Part shown: positions 1-8,401 of the stretch, one piece after another
How the letters are laid out: each line of letters opens with the position of its first letter
Numbering within the stretch: the first letter of the stretch is position 1
Source: Mucilaginibacter aquariorum
GTDB lineage: Bacteria > Bacteroidota > Bacteroidia > Sphingobacteriales > Sphingobacteriaceae
Assembly (NCBI RefSeq): GCF_024498135.1
Contig: NZ_JANHOH010000001.1
Span: 434,001-498,000 of the forward strand
DNA: 64,000 nucleotides
Reading direction: 5' to 3'
Made by a program: the position numbers and the translations under genes
Notes under the pieces: model-generated
The model's database searches: none
What the model was told of the DNA's origin: nothing
Seen by the model: only the letters and a program-made list of their open reading frames with translations

Positions 1-1
1 C

Positions 2-1177
2 GATTTGGATTCACTGGTAAAAACAGGTAGCCGCTTAAAAACTTACCTAAATAAGCAAAACATTGCCGGTATTGAAAATTTGGTTGCCGACGTGCAAAGC
101 GATAAACCGGACATTGTATTTGACATTGACCGTGAGCGCGCAAACCGTGAAGGTATAAGCACTTCGCAGATAAATCAAAACTTAGGTACCGCTATATTTG
201 GTGCAAAAGCAGCCGATTTCAGGAATACGAAAGAGGATGACTATCAGATAAAAGTTAGGGCTATGGAAGAGCAGCGCGGTAATATTGATGAGTTACGTAA
301 CTTAAAGATAACTTACCGCGACTTGGCCACTGGTGGCGCTATACGCCAAGTACCAATATCTGCCTTTACCGATATCAGATACACTAATACCTTTAGTAAC
401 ATAAAGCGTAAACAACAACGTAGGGTATTAACATTAGGATCGAGTGTTATAAAACCATATAACCCTAATGACGTAAATGCCAATATTTTGAGGGCTATTA
501 AAAACTTTAAGAAAGATGATAGTATTGTAATACGCCAGGGCGGTGGTCAGGAAGATCAAATGGAAGCTGTTAATTTCCTGGGTGGAGCAATGGCAACATC
601 ATTTGGTTTGATCTTGATCATTCTGATGCTACAGTTTAACTCTATCGGTAAAACGTTTATCATCATCAGCGAGATCTTCTTAAGTATTATTGGTGTATTC
701 CTTGGCGTAAGCATCTTTGGGATGACGATGTCTATTGTAATGACAGGTATCGGTATCATAGCGCTTGCGGGGGTTGTGGTACGTAACGGTATATTACTGG
801 TAGAGTTTACAGATATGTTGATAGCGCAGGGCGTGAGTCTGCATGATGCGGTTGTAGAAGCCGGCCATACCCGTATGACCCCGGTACTTTTAACCGCTAC
901 AGCAGCCATATTGGGTTTAATACCACTGGCTGTAGGTTTCAATATCGACTTCGTAGGTTTGTTCACCCACTTTGAACCACATATTCACTTTGGTGGCGAT
1001 AACGTAGCTTTCTGGGGCCCGTTAGCATGGACAATGATATTTGGCCTTGGTTTCGCAACCATTATTACCCTAATATTAGTACCGTGTATGTACATCATCC
1101 GTGTAAACATGAAAAACTATTTCTTTGGTAAAAAGGAAAAGATCAAAGAGCCAGAATACGAAGCAGTTGAAGCGTAA
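2..1177 (+). CDS. RND efflux transporter permease, C-terminal part (cut by window edge)
   Basis: The reading frame is open from the first bases, so the gene starts outside the window; only about the last 391 codons are present. RND (AcrB/HAE1) permeases are inner-membrane proton antiporters that export drugs or metabolites through a fusion protein and an outer-membrane channel. The visible part runs from the second periplasmic porter region (to about residue 195) into the last membrane block: helices near 197-220, 222-245, 250-275, 290-315 and 345-372. The segment TRMTPVLLTATAAILGL is the conserved helix typical of the family. The Glu-rich cytoplasmic tail ends at a TAA followed by a strong terminator. 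Substrate cannot be told from this fragment. Confidence 0.92.
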   Translation, partial: DLDSLVKTGSRLKTYLNKQNIAGIENLVADVQSDKPDIVFDIDRERANREGISTSQINQNLGTAIFGAKAADFRNTKEDDYQIKVRAMEEQRGNIDELRNLKITYRDLATGGAIRQVPISAFTDIRYTNTFSNIKRKQQRRVLTLGSSVIKPYNPNDVNANILRAIKNFKKDDSIVIRQGGGQEDQMEAVNFLGGAMATSFGLILIILMLQFNSIGKTFIIISEIFLSIIGVFLGVSIFGMTMSIVMTGIGIIALAGVVVRNGILLVEFTDMLIAQGVSLHDAVVEAGHTRMTPVLLTATAAILGLIPLAVGFNIDFVGLFTHFEPHIHFGGDNVAFWGPLAWTMIFGLGFATIITLILVPCMYIIRVNMKNYFFGKKEKIKEPEYEAVEA

Positions 1178-1191
1178 GCCAAATATTTATT

Positions 1192-1231
1192 AAAAAAGAG
1201 CCGCATAGTGTAAACTGTGCGGCTCTTTTTT
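1192..1231 (+). terminator. Rho-independent terminator after RND permease
   Basis: Nine-base stem AGAGCCGCA / TGCGGCTCT with a short loop, preceded by an A-run and followed by six T. It works in either direction and could also serve the convergent minus-strand gene at 1265. Confidence 0.85.
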
Positions 1232-1264
1232 ATGTTGCTTACTTATATTTTTTGATCAGGCCTT

Positions 1265-1774
1265 TTAGCATGCCAGCAATTTTTTCAGCTTTCTTTCGTT
1301 TTTACTGCCTGCATCAAGGGCATCATAAACCAAGCCTGCAGTTATTGCGTAAACACCGTGGTGTAATACATCAATGGCTATATCTTTTGATTCCTGTTCG
1401 TTAATTGGTTTGGCGGCATCATGCTTAGGCAGCATAATTAGGGCCGTGCCCCAAACAGCGCCAAAATGCAGTAGGGTAGCAGGTAAACCTTTTAATCCGG
1501 TAAGTCCAATTAATCCGCGGGCAACGCCCCAGGCTGTTCCGTAGCTCCAATGCAATTCTTGTGATAACCGCGTTTTATCTTCTTGAGTAGCCGGTTTTAC
1601 ACCTGCCGTATCTTCGGCAACTTTAACAGGTGCATCACTGGCCTGGCGTTTAGTTATTTTCATTTCTATCATTTGCGATAACGTCATAACGGCTGTTGCG
1701 GCAATTCCTGCCAGCAATCCCTTACCTATAGCACAACCCAGGGCGCCAAGTGTATTATCTTCATGCAGTTTCAT
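1265..1774 (-). CDS. Hypothetical small membrane protein
   Basis: I do not recognise a family with certainty. The 169-residue product has a hydrophobic helix near 15-35 (AIGKGLLAGIAATAVMTL), a charged stretch with many Lys/Glu at 40-72, then hydrophobic stretches near 84-116 and 133-152, so it is probably an inner-membrane protein with two to four helices. The region SQELHWSYGTAWGVARG resembles small membrane proteins of the YagU/DUF1440 kind only in general character. It is divergently arranged to the DUF4126-like gene at 1897, so the 120-bp gap between them probably holds both promoters. The start ATG at 1774 is the only reasonable one. Confidence 0.7.
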   Translation of the reverse strand: MKLHEDNTLGALGCAIGKGLLAGIAATAVMTLSQMIEMKITKRQASDAPVKVAEDTAGVKPATQEDKTRLSQELHWSYGTAWGVARGLIGLTGLKGLPATLLHFGAVWGTALIMLPKHDAAKPINEQESKDIAIDVLHHGVYAITAGLVYDALDAGSKNERKLKKLLAC

Positions 1775-1896
1775 ATTGTCTTTTTTGTTATCTATATAAC
1801 AATGTAAATTACCTATTGATTTGTATTTTTTAACTGAAACTATAAATAAGCGTTGATTTAGGAATGGTTATTGCATCTAAAACAGAAACATAGGTT

Positions 1897-2382
1897 ATGG
1901 AAGCTAAATTAACATATGCCTTTAAACAAGCTGCCGGGCTTGGTATTATTGCCGGTATGCGTTCCTTTTCGGCACCTGCAGTAATTAGCCATGTATATAG
2001 TCGCCATCCATCAAAAAACCTGGGGTATACGCCATTGCAGTTTATTCAAAGTATAACTACATCTAAAGTATTTAAAGTTTTAGCTGCGGCCGAACTGGTT
2101 GGAGATAAGCTTCCCTATGCGCCTAACCGAACCAGCCCGGGTGGGCTAGCCGGGCGGTTTTTATCTGGTGCATTATGCGGTGCTACTGTGTACAAAGCCA
2201 GTAATAGAAATCTTTTTATAGGTGGCTTAATAGGAGGGACAAGTGCTATTGCATCTGCTTTTGGTTGTATGTTGTTGCGTACTGGTCTTGGCAAACGTAC
2301 CGGAATACCCGACCCGGTTATTGGCGTAATTGAAGATATCATAGTTATTACTGCAGGTACCGCGCTTGCTAAAGACCTGTAG
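1897..2382 (+). CDS. DUF4126-like membrane protein
   Basis: A 161-residue product with a Gly/Ala-rich, multi-helix composition. The pattern GxxAGMRSFSAP near residue 20, AELVGDKLP near 68, then a Pro-rich NRTSPGGLAGR and Gly-rich helices matches what I know of the DUF4126 family, integral membrane proteins of unknown function. The C-terminal helix near 140-157 follows a conserved-looking GIPDPVIGVIEDI. It lies directly upstream of a TetR regulator on the same strand (93-bp gap), which may control it. The function is unknown. Confidence 0.75.
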   Translation: MEAKLTYAFKQAAGLGIIAGMRSFSAPAVISHVYSRHPSKNLGYTPLQFIQSITTSKVFKVLAAAELVGDKLPYAPNRTSPGGLAGRFLSGALCGATVYKASNRNLFIGGLIGGTSAIASAFGCMLLRTGLGKRTGIPDPVIGVIEDIIVITAGTALAKDL

Positions 2383-2475
2383 TTTTTACATTTTAAAATC
2401 ATCTTTTAGACCGATTATAAATAATTGCTTGGAAATTTGATAGTTTTGTTAAAAAAGTCAGGACTATTTAATAGG

Positions 2476-3093
2476 ATGAACACATCAAACGACCAGCAAG
2501 ACATTAAACGCGAAAAAATTTTAGAAGCATCGTATCAACGCTTTCTTCATTATGGTTATTCGAAAACCACAATGAACGAAATTGCCGGAGATCTTTCTAT
2601 GTCAAAAGCCTTGCTTTACTATTATTTCCCGGATAAGAGCGAATTATACATGGCTGTTATGCGTAAACTGGCCAACGATTATTTAAAACAGTTAGAGGAT
2701 AAATTAGGCCATTTTACCGATCTGCGCGAGGCATTCCTTTTTCAGGTGAATACCCATCATGATTTTATTGTAAGCAATTATAACTTTTTTGATTTTTTCC
2801 GTCTGAACGAACAAAACCTGCCCGATACAATTTGGGAAACTGTTAGTCAGATACGCGGCGCCGAAATTAAATTATTGGCCGATGCTATACAGGCCGAAGT
2901 TGAAAAGAATAATATACAACCAGTTGCTAATCCTATTGAAATTGTTGAAGTATTTTTAGATGCCTTACATGGTATAAAGGTAGGTGGCTCGCTTCCGCAC
3001 AAAAAATTAAACTTCCCACATAAAGAACACCTGGACGAAATACATAACAAGCGCCTGTTGCTTATTGATATTTTTGTTAAGGGGCTAAAATAG
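2476..3093 (+). CDS. TetR/AcrR family transcriptional regulator
   Basis: A 205-residue one-component regulator. The N-terminal TetR DNA-binding domain spans about residues 14-60; the recognition-helix block is SMSKALLYYYFPDKSEL, the family signature. The rest (about 75-205) is an all-helical ligand/dimer domain without recognisable ligand specificity. The frame stays open to a TTG at 2425, but the ATG at 2476 gives the normal short, polar N-terminus of the family and is preceded by ATAGG. It could repress the upstream DUF4126 gene or the nearby RND efflux genes; the sequence does not decide. Confidence 0.9.
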   Translation: MNTSNDQQDIKREKILEASYQRFLHYGYSKTTMNEIAGDLSMSKALLYYYFPDKSELYMAVMRKLANDYLKQLEDKLGHFTDLREAFLFQVNTHHDFIVSNYNFFDFFRLNEQNLPDTIWETVSQIRGAEIKLLADAIQAEVEKNNIQPVANPIEIVEVFLDALHGIKVGGSLPHKKLNFPHKEHLDEIHNKRLLLIDIFVKGLK

Positions 3094-3097
3094 CTGC

Positions 3098-3511
3098 TTA
3101 AACCCCTTCTATACCTGTATTAATAACAATATTACCCGCTAATATTTTGTGGATAGGGCATACATTTGCGATGGTTATTAACCTTTTTCTTTGCTCATCG
3201 GTTATTTCCCCTTTAAAAGCAAGTTTGCTTTCAATCAACACTCCATTCCGGTTTTTATAAAGATCAAGTTTAATAGCTATTTCATCAACGGTCCACATTT
3301 TGCGGTTGATATACATACGTAAGGTAATAACCGTGCAGCTTGCTAAACTGGCCAATAGCAAATTATAGGGCGACATGCCCTTATCTGTACCCCCAAGTCC
3401 TGCAGGTTCATCGGCTATTATGGTGTGATTGTCACTGGTTACAATAGTTTGATATTGTGTGTGGGTTATGTGTGCTTCTGCACTAACTAAAAGCTCGTTC
3501 TCGGTTTCCAT
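3098..3511 (-). CDS. OsmC/Ohr family protein
   Basis: A 137-residue cytoplasmic protein of the OsmC fold. The two conserved thiols are Cys59 in LASCTVIT and Cys118 in NVCPIHK, which in OsmC/Ohr proteins form the peroxidase centre that reduces organic hydroperoxides. The GMSPYNLLLASLASC block is typical of the YhfA-like subgroup, whose substrate is not well defined. It converges with the TetR gene (4-bp gap between ends). A second, more distant OsmC relative lies at 6864. Exact role (peroxide resistance or other thiol chemistry) is inferred from family only. Confidence 0.88.
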   Translation of the reverse strand: METENELLVSAEAHITHTQYQTIVTSDNHTIIADEPAGLGGTDKGMSPYNLLLASLASCTVITLRMYINRKMWTVDEIAIKLDLYKNRNGVLIESKLAFKGEITDEQRKRLITIANVCPIHKILAGNIVINTGIEGV

Positions 3512-3535
3512 GCAAGTTAATTATGCGGATAAAGG

Positions 3536-3943
3536 TCAGTTATCCTGGTCTAAATTAAGCATGGCCCAGTTAGAAGTTTCCGCACCAGCCCCACCGTTAT
3601 ATTTTAATGTAATAGTAAAGTTTGTTTTGGAACTTTCGCCATCCTTATCTGTTGTGGTGTAGAATGATTTAATAACATAAACCGAATCTGATTTCCTGGC
3701 AAATTTATATTCCGAATCTGAGAAAGAAATATTGGTTGAAAGCACCGTAGGCTGGATAAAGGTCTTTGCCACGTTATAAGCTGCATCACTATCGGGCAAG
3801 CCACTAAAAGTATTAGAAGTGTTGGATAAGGCATATTTCCCTAACAATAAAGCAAATATGGCTGCAAAACTTGCAATTAACCAACCCGCTTTTGACGCTG
3901 ATTTTTTCTTAATAGTTTTATCTCTAAGGTAAGCTTTCGCCAT
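3536..3943 (-). CDS. Hypothetical single-pass membrane protein, DUF4864-like in shape
   Basis: A 135-residue product from the ATG at 3943 (an upstream in-frame ATG at 3979 would add 12 unlikely residues, IYFHAKYCC). It has a basic N-terminus, one membrane helix near residues 19-36 (AGWLIASFAAIFALLLGKYAL) and an extracytoplasmic domain of about 95 residues with beta-like alternation (SDSEYKFARKSDSVYVIKSF). The layout AAYNVAKTFIQPTVLSTNISFSD followed by a strand-rich part is that of small periplasmic domains of unknown function in Bacteroidota. No catalytic motif is visible. It is 24 bp downstream of the OsmC gene's start, on the same strand, so both may share a transcript. Confidence 0.65.
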   Translation of the reverse strand: MAKAYLRDKTIKKKSASKAGWLIASFAAIFALLLGKYALSNTSNTFSGLPDSDAAYNVAKTFIQPTVLSTNISFSDSEYKFARKSDSVYVIKSFYTTTDKDGESSKTNFTITLKYNGGAGAETSNWAMLNLDQDN

Positions 3944-4099
3944 GCAGCAATATTTCGCGTGAAAGTAAATAAAAATCAATAAAAGTCATAACACCTGCTT
4001 ACGCCAAAAAACTTGTGATCGCCTTGGAATTGTGAAGGCAAAGTAGCTTCATAACCATTATTGCTAACCCTAAAACGCAGTTTCTCGCCGACTTCTTTA

Positions 4100-5338
4100 T
4101 TAACCAAAAAACAAGTAAGAAATTAGTATCGCCGCTATTACCCCGGCAAAATCTGCAATCAGGCCAGCGGGGATCGCATATCTGGATTTTTTTATCCCTA
4201 CCGATCCAAAATATAGTGCAACTATATAAAATGTAGTATCGGCAGAACCATTGAACACCGAACCAAGCCGGCCTGCAAAACTATCCGGCCCATAAGTTTG
4301 CATTACGTTTATCATCATTGCTTTTGAACCCGATCCGCTTAAAGGCTTCATATAGGCAACCGGCATAGCATCAACAAAACGGGTATCCATGTTTAAATTT
4401 GTCGCTGCCCATCTTACACCGTTATTCAGATAATCCAGCGCGCCGCTATTACGAAAAACGCTTATAGCAACCAACATGGCTACCAAATAGGGAATTATCT
4501 TCACAGATACCTCAAAGCCACTTTTGGCGCCATCAATAAAACTCTCAAACACGTTTACCTTTTTGCGTAAGGCGCCTAAAATAAATACAGTAGGTATGGC
4601 AAACAGCAACAAGTTACTAGCTACTTTAGATACGGTTGTTATTTGTTCCTTATCAAGGTAATTGGTAAAATAGTAAACCAACAGGGCTATAAAAGCTGTC
4701 ATTCCGCCCAACCAGCTTACAATAACCCTATCAAAAAGATTTATTTTTTGTTTAATGGCTACCGCTATCATCCCTACAACTGTTGCTACATAAGTAGCTA
4801 TTATGCAGGGAATTAAAACATCTGCAGGATCTTTGGCGTGTAATATGAAACGTTGTGCTATAATGGTTACCGGCAGTAATTGCAACCCCGATGTATGCAG
4901 CACCAAAAACATGATCTGCGCGTTAGATGCGGTTTCCTTATTAGGGTTAAGCTCCTGCAGGCTGCTCATTGCTTTTAATCCCAGTGGGGTGGCAGCATTA
5001 TCTAAACCCAACAGGTTGGCCGAAAAGTTCATCATCATTTGCCCTGTGGCGGGATGCTTCTTCGGTACTTCAGGGAACAAACGGCTTAAGAATGGCCCAA
5101 CAATGCGCGATAGGAAATTCATGGCGCCGGCCCGTTCACCAATGTTAAGTATACCTAACCACAACACCATATTACCAGCCAATGGCAGCGCGATATCCAT
5201 TACCGATGATTTGGAGCTGTCAAACATGCCATCAACCAACAGCTTAAAGGCATCTACATCACCAAAAAACACCAGTTTGCAAAATGCTATCACAAAGGCA
5301 ATGAGGAAGAATGCTATCCAGATGTAGTTTAAGGCCAT
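4100..5338 (-). CDS. Nucleoside-recognition (Gate) domain membrane protein, SpmA-SpmB fusion type
   Basis: A 412-residue polytopic membrane protein with two Gate domains in tandem. The first half contains GLDNAATPLGLKAM (about residues 111-124), the hallmark of SpmA; the second half contains SADTTFYIVALYFGSVGI (about 360-380), the hallmark of SpmB. In Bacillus the two are separate spore-maturation proteins; in Bacteroidota they are often one chain of unknown physiological function, possibly transporting a nucleoside or other small molecule. At least eight hydrophobic helices are visible. It stands alone on the minus strand, so the neighbours give no further hint. Confidence 0.85.
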   Translation of the reverse strand: MALNYIWIAFFLIAFVIAFCKLVFFGDVDAFKLLVDGMFDSSKSSVMDIALPLAGNMVLWLGILNIGERAGAMNFLSRIVGPFLSRLFPEVPKKHPATGQMMMNFSANLLGLDNAATPLGLKAMSSLQELNPNKETASNAQIMFLVLHTSGLQLLPVTIIAQRFILHAKDPADVLIPCIIATYVATVVGMIAVAIKQKINLFDRVIVSWLGGMTAFIALLVYYFTNYLDKEQITTVSKVASNLLLFAIPTVFILGALRKKVNVFESFIDGAKSGFEVSVKIIPYLVAMLVAISVFRNSGALDYLNNGVRWAATNLNMDTRFVDAMPVAYMKPLSGSGSKAMMINVMQTYGPDSFAGRLGSVFNGSADTTFYIVALYFGSVGIKKSRYAIPAGLIADFAGVIAAILISYLFFG

Positions 5339-5422
5339 AGTAATGATTCAGGCCATGAAGATAATTTTTTTTGAATAATTTATCAGGATTAAGCATATTT
5401 AAATCAATTTATTTGCTTCGTG

Positions 5423-5863
5423 ATGAAATAAACAGCCCATAATTTAAATATCGCTCTCGACGATTTCTTACATAATACCGCATTAGGCATAAATTGGGAA
5501 AACGAAGCAGCACCAGGCAAATGGACCAACAAAGAGATAATAGGCCATTTAATTGATAGCGCCCACATTAACCTGCAACGTTTTGTGCGCTGTACTTATG
5601 AAGAGGGGTTTAAACTGATCTACTTTCAGGAAGAGTGGGTACAGGCACAGCATTACCGGAATGCAGATCTCACCGGCCTTTTAAAGCTGTGGGAACTTGT
5701 TAACCGGCAAATAGTGCGTGTGCTGCAAAACTATCCTGCTGATCGCACGCAAATAAAATGCGACAATGGCGGTGATGGGCCATCATTTAATACGGTTGAG
5801 TTTTTAGCTAATGATTATATTGTACATATGCAGCATCATCTAAATCAGTTAATACTATCATGA
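5423..5863 (+). pseudogene. DinB family protein with an in-frame stop at codon 3
   Basis: From 5432 onward the frame codes a DinB-superfamily (four-helix, metal-binding) protein: PGKWTNKEIIGHLIDSA with the first metal-type His, and HMQHHLNQL near the end. The only normal start in this frame is ATG at 5423 (GTG at 5420), but codon 3 is TAA (5429-5431), after which the family sequence continues without another ATG, GTG or TTG until GTG at 5585, which would remove the first helix and a His. So either a single base change has broken the N-terminus, a non-standard start such as ATC at 5450 is used, or there is a sequencing error. The stop overlaps the next gene's ATG (ATGA), so the two were translated together. 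Confidence 0.7.
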
Positions 5864-6279
5864 CCGCATCAGGCTATTCGGGTACGCAATTGGCAAAAAA
5901 ACTTGGAATAAAGCCAGGGTTTAAAGTTAAGCTTATTAGTGAGCCCGAATACTATTTAACGCTGTTTACAGACCTACCCATGGATGTTTACTTTGTTGCA
6001 AATGAAGAAGCCCCGGTGAACCTTATTCATTTTTTTACAAAAACTAATGCCGATTTGTTATTTCAACTTCCGGAACTAAAGCAACAAATTACGCAAGATG
6101 GCATAATATGGGTTTCCTGGCCTAAAAAAGCCTCAAAAGTAATTACAGATATTACCGAAGATAAAATAAGAAATTATGCACTTCGGATAGGGCTGGTGGA
6201 CATTAAGGTTTGTGCTGTAGACGAAATATGGTCGGGTTTAAAACTGGTTATCCCGGTTAAAGATCGTATTTATATTTAA
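5860..6279 (+). CDS. DUF3052 family protein
   Basis: A 139-residue soluble protein. The opening ASGYSGTQLAKKLGIKPG is the signature I associate with DUF3052, proteins of unknown biochemical activity often found beside DinB or other small stress genes. The central ADLLFQLPELKQQI and the WVSWPKKASK motif also fit. Its ATG overlaps the DinB stop by four bases (ATGA), so its expression depends on translation of the damaged DinB frame or on a restart. It meets the next gene tail to tail with overlapping stop codons at 6276-6279. Confidence 0.8.
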   Translation: MTASGYSGTQLAKKLGIKPGFKVKLISEPEYYLTLFTDLPMDVYFVANEEAPVNLIHFFTKTNADLLFQLPELKQQITQDGIIWVSWPKKASKVITDITEDKIRNYALRIGLVDIKVCAVDEIWSGLKLVIPVKDRIYI

Positions 6280-6752
6280 TTGTAAGCCGTAATGCTTTTG
6301 TCTGATACAATGCGGATACTATATTCACGCCGGGTAGGGTTGTAGGGTACGGCATCGTTCACCATAACATATATCTCGCCAAGATCTTTTACTCTAAAAT
6401 ACTGAACATCTGCCGTGCTGTTCTCTTTATTTACATATTGCGCTATCGAGTTATATAGCATATTATACTGGGCCAATTCGTTTGTTTCCATTTCGATAAA
6501 CATGCGCTTGCCATCGCTTCGCAAACTGGTTGTTACATACGTACCGCCTGGAATTTTAAGATCATACTTTCTGATATTCTTTTTCTCGTCCTTTTTAGTA
6601 AGCGTATAACCTTTGGCTACAAAAAAAGTATCGGCTTTATTAATGTTGTTATGTAGTACATAGCTCAGATCGTCATACGATATCAGGTTACTTTGTGCAG
6701 AACATGTTGTTGCGAAAAAGAAAAAGAGGGTAGACAATAGCAGTTGTTTCAT
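6276..6752 (-). CDS. Hypothetical secreted protein
   Basis: A 158-residue product with a clear signal peptide (MKQLLLSTLFFFFATTCSAQS, cleavage probably after SAQ or SA). The mature part has no membrane helix and no motif I recognise; it is strand-rich, with a KKDEKKNIRKYDLKIPGG basic segment and a conserved-looking DLGEIYVMVNDA. The signal ending in Ala-Gln is usual for exported proteins in this phylum. It is single on the minus strand, with an intergenic space of 111 bp to the OsmC gene that reads the other way. Function unknown. Confidence 0.7.
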   Translation of the reverse strand: MKQLLLSTLFFFFATTCSAQSNLISYDDLSYVLHNNINKADTFFVAKGYTLTKKDEKKNIRKYDLKIPGGTYVTTSLRSDGKRMFIEMETNELAQYNMLYNSIAQYVNKENSTADVQYFRVKDLGEIYVMVNDAVPYNPTRREYSIRIVSDKSITAYN

Positions 6753-6863
6753 GATGTTTTTGACCGCGAATGGCCATCTGTTTATTTAGCGTCAATATAT
6801 CGAATTGATATTTTATTATTATCTCAAAAGCATAACTTAGCATAATTATTACATTACTATACT

Positions 6864-7292
6864 ATGCCTACAATAAAACTATCACGCGTTAGCGGTGAAT
6901 ATGGCTTTGAAGCCACCGACGAATATGGCCACACCGTACGTATGGACAGCAGCCCCGAAAGTGGCGGCCAAAATTTTGGTGTACGCCCTATGCAAATGCT
7001 TTTAATGGGTTTGGGCGGATGTTCGGCCATTGATGTTATTGCCATATTAAAAAAGCAACGACAGGATGTAGTTGATTATAAAATGGTTATAGCTGGCGAA
7101 CGTGAAGCAGGCAAAGAACCATCTTTATGGCAAAACATTACTTTAGAGTTTCATTTATATGGTGATGTTGATGAAGATAAGGCTAATAAAGCTGTTGAAT
7201 TATCGCTTAATAAATATTGCTCTGTAGCCGCTACGCTTTACAAAGCCGATGCTGACATTAAATGGAAGGTAATTATCCACCCCGCCGAATAA
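6864..7292 (+). CDS. OsmC family protein
   Basis: A 142-residue cytoplasmic OsmC-fold protein. The thiol pair is Cys53 in GLGGCSAID and Cys119 in NKYCSVAATL, the usual positions for thiol peroxidase activity against organic hydroperoxides. SPESGGQNFGVRPMQMLL before the first Cys is the standard entry to the long helix. It differs from the OsmC gene at 3098 (different spacing and sequence), so this is a second paralogue and not a recent duplication. The next gene starts 15 bp after its stop, suggesting a two-gene operon. Confidence 0.88.
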   Translation: MPTIKLSRVSGEYGFEATDEYGHTVRMDSSPESGGQNFGVRPMQMLLMGLGGCSAIDVIAILKKQRQDVVDYKMVIAGEREAGKEPSLWQNITLEFHLYGDVDEDKANKAVELSLNKYCSVAATLYKADADIKWKVIIHPAE

Positions 7293-7307
7293 AATAGCGA
7301 TTGCCGT

Positions 7308-8144
7308 ATGCAGCAGGTTATACCTATACCAACCTTACATTTATTCCCGGTGCTGGATGAGTTGTTGATCGGGCTGCTTAAATCGTTATCTGCTGATGAC
7401 TGGAATAAACCTACTGTAGCCCGTTTATGGACGGTGAAAGATATTGCCGCGCACTTGCTTGATACAAATGTGCGTACCATATCTTACGCACAGGGTTATG
7501 AGGTGGCAATTGCCAAACAAATAAACGGTTATCAGGATCTTGTAACATATTTAAATGAGTTAAACGCGACCTGGGTTAACGCTATGAAAAGGGTTAGCCC
7601 GCAATTGCTTATTGAGCAGTTAGAAGGCACCGGTAAACAATATATCAAACACCTGCATACCCTTCAACCATTCGGGCAAGCTAAATATCCCGTTTCATGG
7701 GCAGGAGAGGAGACCTCATTAAACTGGTTTGATATTGCGCGCGAATACACTGAAAAATGGCATCATCAGCAGCAGATACGTGATGCCGTTGGTATGCCCG
7801 GTTTAATGACTAAGGAGTTGTTTTATCCCTGCATAGATACATTTATGTATGCCTTGCCGCATACTTATCGCAATATTAATGCTGTAGAAGGCACAGTAAT
7901 TAAAATAACCATAAGCAGCGACATAGGTGGCGACTGGTATTTGCAAAAAGCTGCCGATAATTGGCAATTATTGAAACAACAACCACCAGGTACTACACAC
8001 GCAGAGGTTATCATTGACCCAGACACTGCCTGGAAATTCTTCACAAAGGCTATTACGCCGCAAGCTGCTATGGAAAGATCTACCCTTAAAGGCAATTCGC
8101 AATTAGGAAATACTGTATTCAGCACAATAGCCGTTATGGCATAA
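7308..8144 (+). CDS. Maleylpyruvate isomerase N-terminal (DinB-like) domain protein
   Basis: A 278-residue protein whose first half matches the mycothiol-dependent maleylpyruvate isomerase N-terminal fold: WTVKDIAAHLLDTNVR (first metal-ligand His) and EKWHHQQQIRDAVG (about 152-165; the other His ligands). The C-terminal part (about 190-278) resembles a SCP2/MDMPI C-terminal domain only loosely. Members act as metal-dependent, thiol-using transferases or are uncharacterised; Bacteroidota lack mycothiol, so another thiol would be needed. It follows the OsmC gene closely, consistent with thiol or stress chemistry, but that is inference. Confidence 0.78.
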   Translation: MQQVIPIPTLHLFPVLDELLIGLLKSLSADDWNKPTVARLWTVKDIAAHLLDTNVRTISYAQGYEVAIAKQINGYQDLVTYLNELNATWVNAMKRVSPQLLIEQLEGTGKQYIKHLHTLQPFGQAKYPVSWAGEETSLNWFDIAREYTEKWHHQQQIRDAVGMPGLMTKELFYPCIDTFMYALPHTYRNINAVEGTVIKITISSDIGGDWYLQKAADNWQLLKQQPPGTTHAEVIIDPDTAWKFFTKAITPQAAMERSTLKGNSQLGNTVFSTIAVMA

Positions 8145-8401
8145 ATACCACATTATTGTATATTTTTATGTGCATATTTAAACCTGTTTTTGACTTTAAC
8201 GTCTCAAAAGTTAATTCAACTAATTAGGTAGAGTACCCTTCGTCTTAATCTATTATAGCATAGCGCTTTACTACAGGTTTATAAAGCCTTGTTATCTCTT
8301 AAATAAACGCGTAAATACCTAAAATAGCTTACTGGCATTAATGTTGCCTTGTGGGTGTAGTCTGGCTATACTGTTTAGCAGATAATCAAAAATAACACAA
8401 C

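Noticed and set aside
3459..3662. Plus-strand frame opposite the OsmC gene and its neighbour
   Set aside because: Lies inside two convincing minus-strand genes and has no family features.
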